Positions 45,903 to 55,406 of a DNA stretch of 64,000 bases are shown piece after piece. This DNA comes from Thiodiazotropha sp040507035 (GTDB lineage: Bacteria > Pseudomonadota > Gammaproteobacteria > Chromatiales > Chromatiaceae). The stretch lies in assembly GCA_040507035.1 (NCBI GenBank), contig JBEVVR010000015.1:213901-277900 (forward strand). The letters run 5' to 3'. The notes beneath the pieces were generated by a model. That model saw only the letters and a list, made by a program, of their open reading frames with translations, did not search any database and had not been told where the DNA came from. The translations under genes and the position numbers were made by a program. The first letter of the stretch is position 1. Every line of letters starts with the position of its first letter.

Positions 45903-46937
45903 ATGACCGTCTCCAAAGAAAACGACCGCCTTGAGAGGCTTGCCGAACAAAATGAATACCAATCCTGGGCAGATTATGGTTCGGCCAATCCTGCACATCC
46001 GTTATTAAGCCGTTACATCGCAGGTTACACCTATTCCATCGGTTGCTTGAGAGAGCAGGAAGCGAAACTGATTACCCGCGCCTATCCCACCGTCATGACT
46101 CAGATCTATTTTGAGTTTTACGGCAGTCTGAGTGAAATACGGGGAGAGAACCATGGTTTTGCCCCGAGGGCTCAGTCACCATCTCATACGAAGCCCTCAA
46201 AAAAAGAGAACATACAAGGGATTGCAATCGAAAAGCGCACTTACATCAAACAGGGATTGGGCAGCTGGTTCGATATCTACCAGCTTCCCAGCCATGCGCA
46301 ATCCCGGCCGATCAAGAACCTCAAGGTCGATCTCTACCCAATGGCCCTCTATGAACTGTTCCGGTGTGCGCCAAAGGAACTCACCGGTGAAGACCTGCAA
46401 CTTGCCGATCTACTGGGACCTGCCATCACAAGCCTGATGCTTGAGGAGATGGAAGCGAGTAGCAGCGGACAGGAGCTGATAGAAATAGTCGAGCGCTACC
46501 TGCTTCAGCACCTTTTACAACAGGTCAGCCTGCGGCGACTGGAGATTCATAGCGGAGACGCTTCAATCGATAGCAAGCAACACACCATTACAACTAAGGG
46601 CTTTAGCCCACCACTCCCCAAGGATGACGAAACCCTCTCCCAACAAGCCCGGCACTTCCACAAAAGTGAACGTTGGTTGCAGAAGCGCTATGCGGAAGTC
46701 TATGGCATGTCATTCAAACAGATTCAAAGCAACCTGAGGTTTCACAAGACCCATCAGCAGTTATGGCAGACCTTGACCAGGCGCCAGACAATCAATCTTA
46801 CTGAACTTGCTTACCAAAGCGGTTATTTCGATCAGGCCCATTTCATCAAAGACTTTAAACGTTATACCGGCATGACACCGGGAAAGTATCTGAAAACCAA
46901 CCTTGGCGAGCAGAGTCACTATCTCTGGTATTGGTAA
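45903..46937 (+). CDS. AraC-family transcription regulator
   Basis: A 344-residue regulator with an N-terminal sensing domain of unknown ligand ('LLSRYIAGYTYSIGCLREQE', typical of DUF6597-like regulators) and a C-terminal AraC DNA-binding domain (about 245-335: 'FHKSERWLQKRYAEVYGMSF', 'LTELAYQSGYFDQAHFIKDF', 'YTGMTPGKYLK'). It converges with the CPBP gene (stop codons 14 bases apart). The target may be the neighbouring MipA/CPBP pair, but nothing in the sequence shows it. Confidence 0.85.
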   Translation: MTVSKENDRLERLAEQNEYQSWADYGSANPAHPLLSRYIAGYTYSIGCLREQEAKLITRAYPTVMTQIYFEFYGSLSEIRGENHGFAPRAQSPSHTKPSKKENIQGIAIEKRTYIKQGLGSWFDIYQLPSHAQSRPIKNLKVDLYPMALYELFRCAPKELTGEDLQLADLLGPAITSLMLEEMEASSSGQELIEIVERYLLQHLLQQVSLRRLEIHSGDASIDSKQHTITTKGFSPPLPKDDETLSQQARHFHKSERWLQKRYAEVYGMSFKQIQSNLRFHKTHQQLWQTLTRRQTINLTELAYQSGYFDQAHFIKDFKRYTGMTPGKYLKTNLGEQSHYLWYW

Positions 46938-46951
46938 CGAAAGTCTATCGG

Positions 46952-47764
46952 CTAACCCCGGCGTCGAAACAGCGACCACTGATTGATGACAATCCCCAGA
47001 GCAAATCCCAATAGCACCAGGGTCTGAATGCTTTTCGTTTGTTGCGTCATGCTCAACATCTCCTGGGAGAGATTAACCACAAAGTGAAACAGAATCGCCA
47101 CCAGAATACTGCGCTGATTGATATGACACACCCAACTGACTATCACACCCAACACCGCGGTCCCAAGATAGAAATTCAATGCATACCAAAGGCTTTGCTG
47201 GTAGATCTCATACTGGTATGAGTGATTCACCCACAGCAGCGGCAGATGCCACAGGGACCAGATCACCCCAAAGATCACGGATGCAGCGAGAAAACTCCTG
47301 CCCTTCTCCAGGCTCTCAAAACCATACCCCCGCCAGCCCAGCTCTTCAAACAGCGCCGCCAGAAACAGCAGCAGCAACACAGGCACAAACCCGGTATCGA
47401 ATGAGAAGGCCTCTGAGACCTGAAACTGCTCGATCGTGCCGCCGAATCCCAGTGATATAAGCACTGAAAGCACCACGGACAACGGCATCAGTGTCAGAGA
47501 CAGTATAAACACCCCAGGCCGAATCAGACGCAGACTGATCAGGCGCCGGATAAAGTCCTGCTTCATTGCGGATGCCGGTTGGCGACCGATCAGCACCACT
47601 GCAACCATGGCGGGCACCATCAGCCCCAATAACATGGGTAACATATAGTAATCCGCCCAATCGGGACTGAAACTCATAGTGCCCCCTATCCCCCAGAACA
47701 AAAATGTCCCCAGGAATACCGCCTGAAAGAATCTTGCACCTTGGTAGTTAAATCTGTTTGTCAT
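46952..47764 (-). CDS. CPBP-family intramembrane metalloprotease
   Basis: Integral membrane protein of 270 residues with about eight helices. It has the Abi/CPBP motifs 'EELGWRGYGFESL' (EExxxR type) and 'IWSLWHLPLLW' (the conserved His), which form the glutamate-type active site. The start at 47764 fits GGAG eight bases upstream; the open frame extends to 47839, into the end of the MipA gene. Bacterial members act in processing of small peptides or in self-immunity; the substrate here is unknown. It is 50 bases downstream of the MipA gene, probably one operon. Confidence 0.8.
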   Translation of the reverse strand: MTNRFNYQGARFFQAVFLGTFLFWGIGGTMSFSPDWADYYMLPMLLGLMVPAMVAVVLIGRQPASAMKQDFIRRLISLRLIRPGVFILSLTLMPLSVVLSVLISLGFGGTIEQFQVSEAFSFDTGFVPVLLLLFLAALFEELGWRGYGFESLEKGRSFLAASVIFGVIWSLWHLPLLWVNHSYQYEIYQQSLWYALNFYLGTAVLGVIVSWVCHINQRSILVAILFHFVVNLSQEMLSMTQQTKSIQTLVLLGFALGIVINQWSLFRRRG

Positions 47765-47813
47765 CACTTGCACTCCAAATATCTGTTCAGTCATCAATGA
47801 ATCGTTGAAGGCG

Positions 47814-48566
47814 TTAGAATTGGTAGAAAATACCGGCATAGGCAGTCCACTGGTCCTGTTTGGCGGTCAACGGGCTATCATTGACCGTATCCGTCATCCA
47901 CAGGTACTCCGCACTGGCAATCAATGAAATATTGGTGCTGATACGTTTCACGGCATTGCTGCCCAGATAGACACTGACGCTTTCATCCGCCGCATAAAAA
48001 GCGCGTGTTGAGGTCGCCTCTTCGCGGGTCACACCAAAGTAGTAGTCTGTTTTCTTACTGTCCCAATATTCAGTACCCGCATACCAGGTCAGCATATGCG
48101 CATCATCCGTCCAGAGGTTTCGCTCATACTCCAGCCTTGCCGAGAAACCGTCATGGGTAGCGGAGATATCCTGCATCAATTTGGCTTTCGCCTGACCACC
48201 CGCCACACTGACCTCGTAGGCCAGGCCTGCCTCCCAGGCCCCATCGCGATCTTCCATGCCATCCAGGGTATCGCTATCGTCGCTGCTGTAACCGTCAAAG
48301 GTGCGACGCAGCTCCAGCGCCAGACTCTGGCCACTCTCATCCCTGTATAACCGGTATCCCCCATTGATTCCCTGCAGATAAAACCGGTCATAATCGACAA
48401 TCAGCAGCGGCAAAAGGTAGCGCTCATTGTCCGCACCCTGATAAAAACTGCTGTTGACTGCTGCCACCAAACCCACTTGCCGGCTCTGCTCCGCCTGCAA
48501 AGGTGTGCCAATAGTCGCAATAAAAAGACCAGTAAGAGCCGTATAGCGTTTTAATCTCTGTCCCAT
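47814..48566 (-). CDS. MipA/OmpV family outer membrane protein (copy 1)
   Basis: Outer-membrane beta-barrel of 250 residues with a signal peptide ending 'GTPLQAEQ'. Strands alternate as in MipA/OmpV ('YLLPLLIVDYDRFYLQG', 'YYFGVTREEATSTRAFYAAD') and the last residue is Phe, the usual barrel end signal. MipA in E. coli is linked to murein synthesis and OmpV to adhesion or uptake of small molecules. It is a paralogue of the protein at 63075-63881. The 5' region has three GTAAA motifs (48605, 48622, 48631). Confidence 0.85.
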   Translation of the reverse strand: MGQRLKRYTALTGLFIATIGTPLQAEQSRQVGLVAAVNSSFYQGADNERYLLPLLIVDYDRFYLQGINGGYRLYRDESGQSLALELRRTFDGYSSDDSDTLDGMEDRDGAWEAGLAYEVSVAGGQAKAKLMQDISATHDGFSARLEYERNLWTDDAHMLTWYAGTEYWDSKKTDYYFGVTREEATSTRAFYAADESVSVYLGSNAVKRISTNISLIASAEYLWMTDTVNDSPLTAKQDQWTAYAGIFYQF

Positions 48567-48621
48567 CAGTCGTTACCTTTCTCTGTTAAGATGATGGGGT
48601 AAGCGTAAAACGCCAGGGTGA

Positions 48622-48635
48622 GTAAAAATTGTAAA
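48622..48635. promoter_or_regulatory. GTAAA-N4-GTAAA motif upstream of MipA copy 1
   Basis: GTAAA-AATT-GTAAA resembles the CpxR box used in envelope stress control, with four bases between the half-sites instead of the more common five. A further GTAAA lies at 48605-48609. The sites are 39-69 bases upstream of the start. Weak evidence on its own, since A/T-rich motifs occur by chance. Confidence 0.3.
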
Positions 48636-48716
48636 AATGCGAACGCTTTGTGCAGAGAATGTGAAAGGTCAATAATGCCTATCGAAAGTATCTTTCAATG
48701 ACCAACTGGAGATCCT

Positions 48717-48926
48717 ATGCCCAAGGACTTGAGTAAACTTGAAAAGATGATTTCAGAAATGAACAGGCACGTTGACAAAATACGTCGAGGAGATGGAGTC
48801 TGGTGTTCTTTCTGCGGCAAGGAAGAAGCCGATGTCAAGGAAATGCTGAGATCTCCAGACCCAAAGGTGAATATATGCAACGAATGTGTTGAGAAAGCAT
48901 ATTCGATGCTGAACAGCGAGTCGTAA
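48717..48926 (+). CDS. Stand-alone ClpX-type zinc finger protein
   Basis: A 69-residue protein that is essentially only the N-terminal zinc-binding domain of ClpX: Cys30, Cys33, Cys54 and Cys57 in 'CSFCGKEEADVKEMLRSPDP' and 'ICNECVEK', the C-X2-C-X20-C-X2-C pattern of that domain. A helix of 25 residues precedes it. In ClpX the domain binds substrates and adaptors (SspB, UmuD) and dimerises. GGAG lies just upstream of the ATG. There is no ATPase part and no clpX relic around it, so this is a small protein in its own right, not a fragment. Confidence 0.75.
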   Translation: MPKDLSKLEKMISEMNRHVDKIRRGDGVWCSFCGKEEADVKEMLRSPDPKVNICNECVEKAYSMLNSES

Positions 48927-48997
48927 AGACAACCTAGACTATGTAATTAGAAGTTCGGTTCAAAATCACTGTTCGGGAAAATAACCTGGGTACCAAG

Positions 48998-49801
48998 TCA
49001 TACTGCAGCCAGAACACCTTCAATTGCACTAACCACTGCATCGGTTTTTCGCGAATTCAACGCATCGGCATGGGGCGAGGCAAAGCGCCCTGCGTCGTTA
49101 TCAAAATATTCACCTGAGGCAGACTCAAACTCTTCCGCCAGAGCCGCGCGTACGATAATTTTTGCCCCGATGCCAATATCCTTGCCATCCATACCGAACC
49201 CCTCCTTGACCATCTTGGTGCCAAGCAGAGACCCGGGATTGAGTGCAACAATGACCGGTCCATTACCTTGAAGTGACAGCGCCATATGGCGTGACCACAT
49301 GGTGATCGCCAGCTTGCTTTGCGCATAGGCCTCCATATCCGACATCGGGACCGCACTGGCCAGCGCCCTGAGATTGACCGGCGATTGCGCGGCGGAGGAG
49401 AGATTGACAACCCGCCCGGAGGTTCCAAGTAGGGGTAACAACCGCCGGGTCAGCAGATAGGGGGCGATGGTATTGACCGCGAACCTCACATCCAGGCCAT
49501 CCCGGGTTGTGGTCTTCGGGGTTTTCAGGATGCCTGCGTTGTTGACCAGTATATCGAGTGGGGCATTACGCTCTGTAATCGCCTGGGCAAAGGCTTTCAC
49601 CTCGCCCATACCAGATAGGTCGGCCACAAAGCTCTCGATGCGCTCAGGGTCTGATTCTTCGGAGAGCTCGTTTACCACTACTTCAAGTTTTTTCGGATTG
49701 CGTCCGTGTAACAGCACATGGTGACCCTGGGAGAGCAACAGCCTGGCCGCCTCCAAGCCGATGCCATCGGTGGAACCGGTAATCAGAATGCTCTTCTGCA
49801 T
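48998..49801 (-). CDS. Short-chain dehydrogenase/reductase (SDR)
   Basis: NAD(P)-dependent oxidoreductase of 267 residues. The cofactor loop is 'TGSTDGIGLEAARLL' (TGxxxGIG), the NNAG motif is 'VNNAGILKT', and the active-site Tyr/Lys are in 'YAQSKLAI' with the Ser in 'NLSSAAQ'. The 'HGRNPKK' Arg after strand 2 favours NADP. Substrate not known; it resembles retinol-dehydrogenase-like SDRs. Confidence 0.88.
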   Translation of the reverse strand: MQKSILITGSTDGIGLEAARLLLSQGHHVLLHGRNPKKLEVVVNELSEESDPERIESFVADLSGMGEVKAFAQAITERNAPLDILVNNAGILKTPKTTTRDGLDVRFAVNTIAPYLLTRRLLPLLGTSGRVVNLSSAAQSPVNLRALASAVPMSDMEAYAQSKLAITMWSRHMALSLQGNGPVIVALNPGSLLGTKMVKEGFGMDGKDIGIGAKIIVRAALAEEFESASGEYFDNDAGRFASPHADALNSRKTDAVVSAIEGVLAAV

Positions 49802-49996
49802 GGTTTTCTCCTCTATTCAGTCTGGCCAGGCCTTGAAAAATCGGGCAAGATCCTGTCACAAGGCGCCACATAGTTGGACCTGTGAACAGCTCCCAGGAGC
49901 ATTTTGCCACATCTCGATTATCGCTGTTTGTTCATGCGGTGCTGGTTTTACGATTTTTGCACGGACCGATAAAGTTACTTAACCAGAGGAAAATCC

Positions 49997-51922
49997 ATGG
50001 GACATCGCGTTCATCTGCTGCTGTCATTCATCAGCCTCTATCCCATTCTGGCACTGGCTGAGATCAGCCTTGACGCACCCTCCGAAATAGCCGCCGGTGC
50101 ACAAGTCACAATCGAGTTTAGCGGCGAGGTGGGTAAACGGGATTTCGTCACCATCGTCCCGACAGACAAAGCGGAAGGCGAGTATGCCGATTATCAGTAC
50201 ACCCGGGCAAAAAGCAGCATAGAGTTGCGGGCGCCGGAAGACGCCGGTGAATATGAGATACGCTACCTGGATGCCAACCCCCCCTATGCCACCCGGGCGC
50301 GCCAGAGACTGACGGTCAAACCAGTCGAGGCAAGTGTGCAGATCCCCGAGCGGGTGGATGCCGGTGCCAAGTTTCAGGTAAGCTGGACCGGTCCGGACAA
50401 TCGTCAGGATTTCATCTCCCTCAGCGACCCGCAAGGCGACGCCAATCAGCGCAAGTGGATCAGCTACGCCTACACGAAACGGGGAAGCCCCCTCACCCTG
50501 GTCGCGCCGGACAAGCCTGGCAGCTATGAAATCCAATATCGCACCGGCAGCAACTATTACACCCTGGCCAAGGCGACGCTGATTGTCGCCGGCACTACCG
50601 CCTCGGTGGAAGCGCCCCCCAAGGTTGCAGCGGGACAACAGTTTGAAGTGGCCTGGAGCGGACCGGATAACAGCCAGGACTTCATCGCCATCTCGCCCAA
50701 AGAGGCGGCTGTTCGCAAGTACCACCACTATAAGTACACCCGCCAGGGCTCACCGCTCACCCTCAACGCCCCGGACGAACCCGGCACCTATGAGGTGCGT
50801 TACCAGACGGGGCAGTCCTACACCATACTCGCGCGTCAGACCGTCACCGTCGATGAGGTGACCGCCTCACTGGATGGCCCCGATGAAGTGCAAGGGGGAT
50901 CGACCTTCGAGGAGAACTGGAGCGGCCCCGACAATGCCGGTGATTTCATCGCCGTGATGGCGAAGGGATCCCACAAGCGCTCCCCGACCATCGGCGGCTG
51001 GGCCCACTCCCACTACGGCAGTCCTGCCAAGCTGCGGGCGCCCCTGGAACCCGGTGACTATGAAGTTCGCTACCAGACCGGACAGTCGGCAAAGATACTG
51101 GCAACGCGCATATTGCGTGTCACCCCGCCCCCGGTACCACCGGGCCATCTAAGCGTTGTCCTGAACGCCAGTGTCTCGGGATTCGGTGCCGATGATGCAG
51201 TGGAGATTATTCTCGATGCCTCGGGCAGCATGTTGAAAAAACAGGATGGCAGACGCCGCATCGAGATTGCCCGTGAGGTCCTGCTGGGCCTGACCGGCGA
51301 GGTGATCCCGGAGGGCACCGCGTTCGCCCTGCGCGTCTTCGGTCACAAAGAGGCCGACAGTTGTAGAACCGACCTGGAGGAACCCCTGGCACCCCTGAAC
51401 AGTGCCCGGGTGGATGCAAAGATAGCGGGCCTGCAGGCGATGAATCTTGCCAAGACCCCCATCGCCCGTTCCCTGGAGCTGGTAGCGAAGGACCTGGCCC
51501 AGGTTGCCGGTGAGCGTATCGTGGTGCTGATCACCGATGGCGAGGAGACCTGTGACGGCGATCCCGCCGCCGTGATCGAGGCGCTGCAGGCATCCGGCAT
51601 CGATGTGCGGGTCAACATCGTCGGATTCGCCATCGACGATGAGGGGCTAAAATCCCAGTTTCGTTACTGGGCCGACTTGGGCGGCGGCAACTATCACGAC
51701 GCCACCAATGCCGATGACCTGAAGCAGTCGATGAACCATGCCCTGCAAGCACCCTATGAGGTACTCGATGCGGGCGGCAAGATCGTCGCCAGTGGCACGG
51801 TGGGTGACGCCGGCGTCGATCTCCCTCCCGGCGAATACCGGGTGCAAACACGCACTACACCGACCTTACAGGGTGAAGCAATCGTGGTATCCGAAAAAAA
51901 GAGCAGTGTGGTATTGAAGTGA
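49997..51922 (+). CDS. Secreted VWA-domain protein with four Ig-like repeats
   Basis: A 641-residue extracytoplasmic protein. After a signal peptide (about 1-22) come four repeats of about 85 residues (23-375) with the shared core 'SGPDNxxDFIxI', 'GSPLTLxAPxxPGxYEVRYQ' and a final 'xxLARxxLxV'. A von Willebrand A domain follows (about 395-580) with the metal site 'LDASGSM' and the second site Thr/Asp in 'ITDGEETCDG'. The last 60 residues form a beta domain. VWA and Ig domains suggest protein-protein binding at the cell surface or periplasm. Its stop codon abuts that of the convergent MMPL gene with no intergenic bases. Confidence 0.85.
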   Translation: MGHRVHLLLSFISLYPILALAEISLDAPSEIAAGAQVTIEFSGEVGKRDFVTIVPTDKAEGEYADYQYTRAKSSIELRAPEDAGEYEIRYLDANPPYATRARQRLTVKPVEASVQIPERVDAGAKFQVSWTGPDNRQDFISLSDPQGDANQRKWISYAYTKRGSPLTLVAPDKPGSYEIQYRTGSNYYTLAKATLIVAGTTASVEAPPKVAAGQQFEVAWSGPDNSQDFIAISPKEAAVRKYHHYKYTRQGSPLTLNAPDEPGTYEVRYQTGQSYTILARQTVTVDEVTASLDGPDEVQGGSTFEENWSGPDNAGDFIAVMAKGSHKRSPTIGGWAHSHYGSPAKLRAPLEPGDYEVRYQTGQSAKILATRILRVTPPPVPPGHLSVVLNASVSGFGADDAVEIILDASGSMLKKQDGRRRIEIAREVLLGLTGEVIPEGTAFALRVFGHKEADSCRTDLEEPLAPLNSARVDAKIAGLQAMNLAKTPIARSLELVAKDLAQVAGERIVVLITDGEETCDGDPAAVIEALQASGIDVRVNIVGFAIDDEGLKSQFRYWADLGGGNYHDATNADDLKQSMNHALQAPYEVLDAGGKIVASGTVGDAGVDLPPGEYRVQTRTTPTLQGEAIVVSEKKSSVVLK

Positions 51923-54900
51923 TCAAGCGCTTAACCCAGCAGAGCTCACCTGGTTCAACTCCCAGATAATGTCGCTGGATTTTGCACGGGTAATTAAAGA
52001 TTGCGCTGTATCCCCTTGCTGCAGACTTGCACAGCGGGCCTGTATGTTCACCCCTTGTGCAGCACCAAAATCCGCCTCTCTCAAGGCAGTTTCCAAGCGC
52101 CAAACGACTTCGTCCAGTGTGGCGTGATCCGTCCGCGGCAGGATGACAATAAACTCACCGACACCCCACCGGGAGAACAGATCGACCTTACGTATTGCTT
52201 GATTGACCGCCTGGGTCATCTCGCGAAATACCCAGCGTAGTGCCTGCCGGCCATGGTTTTCGACAATGCAATCTTCTCCCTCCAGATTGAGTACAACCAA
52301 ACAAAGTGGCTCATCAAATCGATGCGCTTTATCCGCGGTAAAACTCAGCAATTTCTGCATAAATGTGGCGTTGTGAAGACCCGAAAACTCATCCTGGTAA
52401 GCTAGCTCATCGGGCTCATGAAAAATCCGCTTGGCGATGATGATTGAGAGATTCTCGTGGAACCGGGAGGCTATTCGTGGGTAGAGTCTGGCGATTCGAT
52501 GAATACTTTCCCATCGCAATGAGAGAACCTGCACATCTCCCACAGCCACCACATCGGCCATTTGCTCACGCTTGGAAACCAGTGCCGAAACCCCGAACAC
52601 ACCGCCGGGTTCATAGCTGGTGACCTGATAAGTCGAGCCATCGTGCCGGGTACGCCACACCTCCGCCTGCCCCTTGAGAAGTACCAGCATGGTGTCGTAT
52701 TTAGTTCCCTGCAACAGGATTCCCTCGTCGGCTTGATACTCCCTGATTCGACTCAATGCCACCAGCTTTCTCACCTGCCACGGGCGCATACCCTGAAACA
52801 AGGGGCATTTATCAAGCACATCTCGTCTCAGGCCCATGGAGAGCAGATCCCACACTGTAATCAGGCGGGTATTACGTAACAGCAAAGGAATAACCACGAA
52901 GGTGCCCACCAGAGCCAAGCACATGACCATTGCACTCAACAAGCCAAACAGGGTAACCGGAGGGAAGTTGGAAAAGGACAAGGTGAGAAAACCTGCGGCC
53001 AAGGCAAGTGCGGTTGCAATGATTGGGGTCGACTCCTGCTGAATGACCTGGAGCAAGGCTTCGGATTCAGATCGATAATTTTTCGCCAGACGTTGATAGC
53101 GCACCATGAAGTGCATGGTGTGATCGACGCAGATTCCCAGGGCGATGGCGCCGACCATGGTGGTACCGGTATCCAGGGCGATTCCAGCCATCCCCATGAC
53201 ACCAAACAGCACCACGAGGGGAAACACATTGGCCAGCACAGCGATCAACCCCGCTTTTAGATTCATGAACAATAGCGCCACGATCAGCAAGATCACCAGC
53301 AACATCAGTAACAATGACCTTGCCTGGCCATCCGCCATGTAATCCACTGCCTGGCTGTTGAGATAGCTGCCACCGGTGATCACCATATCCAAGGTCGGAT
53401 CCATCCACTCCTCGGCATACTCCCTGATCCTGTCAACCACCTGATTCAACTCATGGGATGAGCTGATGGCATGGCGCACCAAAATACGGGCCTGGCTGTA
53501 ATCCGCCGAGACAAAGGACTCGACGTTCTGATGATCCAGCAGTGACATATACTCCTTGACCACCTCATTGCGTACCGGCAGATAGATGGTGCCGGGCCAC
53601 TCTGCGTCGATACCACTGTGGACCACACCGATAAAATCGGCAAAGGAAAAGCTCTTGTCGAAGCGACCTGTCTCATCCAGATAGTCCTGAAGCCGCCGCA
53701 GTTCCTCAAGGTATGGCACTTGGAGAAAGGTACCCTGGGTGCCGTTCAACACGATGGAGAGCGTCTCTATTCCAGAAAGATTTTTATGCAGTAAATTGGC
53801 CTGCTCCGGTAGTTCAGCATTTTTGTCAAAGTAGTCCATCACATTGTTGTTGACCTTGATCTGGGTGGCCCACAGGAGGCAGACTGCCATCAACACCAAT
53901 ATGCAACCAATGATGGCTCTGGGATAACGGGTAAGTTGTTGATAGAGCCAGGTGGTAAAGGCAACGAATGGGTACTGGGTTTCCGACAGGGTGTCGAGAC
54001 CGTAACGCCGCATTAACTGCAGGCTGGCAGGAACCAGGGTGATGGTGATGAGAAAATTCATTGCCAATCCCAGGGCGGCGACCAGGCCAAACTGCTGCAG
54101 CAGATCGATACGATTGAGAGCAATCGAAAGAAAGCCTAGAAAGGTGGTGACAAAGGTCAGAACAACGGCCATCCCCATATATTTCGCCATCAGGCTGATC
54201 GCCATCTGGTCCCGTTTGCCCTTGCGTATGGCAGCCTGGTATTCAGCCAACATATGGATGTCTTCGGTTGAACCCACGATGATCAACAAGGCAGGGACAA
54301 TCGAGGTCATGACATTCACTGGAATGCGAAAGGCCGCCATAAAGCCTAAGATCCAAATAACACTCATACTCGCAGTGAGTATCGGGATCAGTGGTGCTTT
54401 CCAATTATGTAAAGTGAAAGCCAGGGTGATAACGAGCACCAGCATGGAGAGCGGCAGAATCATTTTTTGATCGGCGCGTATCTGCTCTGAGATGGCTGAA
54501 CGGACCGAGGGATCCCCGAGATGAAACACTCGACGCAGCCGATCCTGCAGTGGTTTTATCTCCCGATCCAAGGCCACCGCCACTTCCTCATCGAAACCCC
54601 GGTGGTAATCCTCCATATCGAAAAAGAGATTTATCGCCATCACCGTACCCTGCTTGGAGAGCAGGTTTCCTTCGATCATGGGATTGAGCAGCGCAGCCTG
54701 TATAAGGTCGCTGCTTGCTTTGCGGGTTTGAGGAATGGTTTTCAAGTAGGGATCAGTGTAGATGTAGCCATCCACTGTCCGCAGATAGCGCACCGAGAAA
54801 AGACTGACCGTTCGACTGATCTGGGGAATGGTTTCGATGCGCTTCAGCGCCTGGCGTATAGCAACGAGGTTCTCCGGCTCAAACAGATCCGGATCTTCAA

Positions 54901-55108
54901 GATAGATGACCGTCACATTCTCACTACCGAAGATAGCCATGGTACGCTGGTATTCGGCAATGGCTGGCGGGTTGTTGACCATCAACCCCTCAGCGGTGAT
55001 CTCTACACGCAAATCGGGCAAACGGAAAAGGGCGAGGATTGTACATAACCCCAGTAGCATCGCCACCCAGCCAGGATGACGTGCCGCGGTTAAAATGATT
55101 TTGCTCAT
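51923..55108 (-). CDS. RND/MMPL transporter fused to a cNMP-binding domain and a degenerate GGDEF domain
   Basis: A 1061-residue inner-membrane protein. Residues 1 to about 750 form an RND/MMPL (HpnN-like) permease with two sets of six membrane segments and two large periplasmic loops. A cyclic-nucleotide-binding domain follows (about 765-890, 'CPLFQGMRPWQVRKLVALS', 'GVFGVSALVSKREQ'), then a GGDEF domain (about 915-1050). The motif there is GVGEF (982-986): the second Gly and the metal-binding Asp/Glu are lost, so cyclase activity is unlikely and ligand sensing is more plausible. I know no characterised protein with this order. The function as a regulated lipid or hopanoid exporter is inferred. 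Confidence 0.88.
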   Translation of the reverse strand: MSKIILTAARHPGWVAMLLGLCTILALFRLPDLRVEITAEGLMVNNPPAIAEYQRTMAIFGSENVTVIYLEDPDLFEPENLVAIRQALKRIETIPQISRTVSLFSVRYLRTVDGYIYTDPYLKTIPQTRKASSDLIQAALLNPMIEGNLLSKQGTVMAINLFFDMEDYHRGFDEEVAVALDREIKPLQDRLRRVFHLGDPSVRSAISEQIRADQKMILPLSMLVLVITLAFTLHNWKAPLIPILTASMSVIWILGFMAAFRIPVNVMTSIVPALLIIVGSTEDIHMLAEYQAAIRKGKRDQMAISLMAKYMGMAVVLTFVTTFLGFLSIALNRIDLLQQFGLVAALGLAMNFLITITLVPASLQLMRRYGLDTLSETQYPFVAFTTWLYQQLTRYPRAIIGCILVLMAVCLLWATQIKVNNNVMDYFDKNAELPEQANLLHKNLSGIETLSIVLNGTQGTFLQVPYLEELRRLQDYLDETGRFDKSFSFADFIGVVHSGIDAEWPGTIYLPVRNEVVKEYMSLLDHQNVESFVSADYSQARILVRHAISSSHELNQVVDRIREYAEEWMDPTLDMVITGGSYLNSQAVDYMADGQARSLLLMLLVILLIVALLFMNLKAGLIAVLANVFPLVVLFGVMGMAGIALDTGTTMVGAIALGICVDHTMHFMVRYQRLAKNYRSESEALLQVIQQESTPIIATALALAAGFLTLSFSNFPPVTLFGLLSAMVMCLALVGTFVVIPLLLRNTRLITVWDLLSMGLRRDVLDKCPLFQGMRPWQVRKLVALSRIREYQADEGILLQGTKYDTMLVLLKGQAEVWRTRHDGSTYQVTSYEPGGVFGVSALVSKREQMADVVAVGDVQVLSLRWESIHRIARLYPRIASRFHENLSIIIAKRIFHEPDELAYQDEFSGLHNATFMQKLLSFTADKAHRFDEPLCLVVLNLEGEDCIVENHGRQALRWVFREMTQAVNQAIRKVDLFSRWGVGEFIVILPRTDHATLDEVVWRLETALREADFGAAQGVNIQARCASLQQGDTAQSLITRAKSSDIIWELNQVSSAGLSA

Positions 55109-55406
55109 GAATAGAGCCCCCTATTGCGTAGGCAGGTCAATATCCACTCACAACACAGGTGGATCGTCTTACATCAACTCAAAGGTAATCTTCTATAACT
55201 CTGTAAGATTCGAATAGTTCAACCATCCTTGCCCCTCAGTATATCTTTAGCAGATGATGGAAAATCCACCCAGGACATATTCCACATAGTGCGGGGGGGA
55301 TTTTTACCTTTACCCACGCCTCAGACTGACGTCGCGCCCTATTGTAGGCAGCTGATATGTAGCGTTATACTCATCCCTGAACGGACGATGAATTGAGAAA
55401 CCGCGA

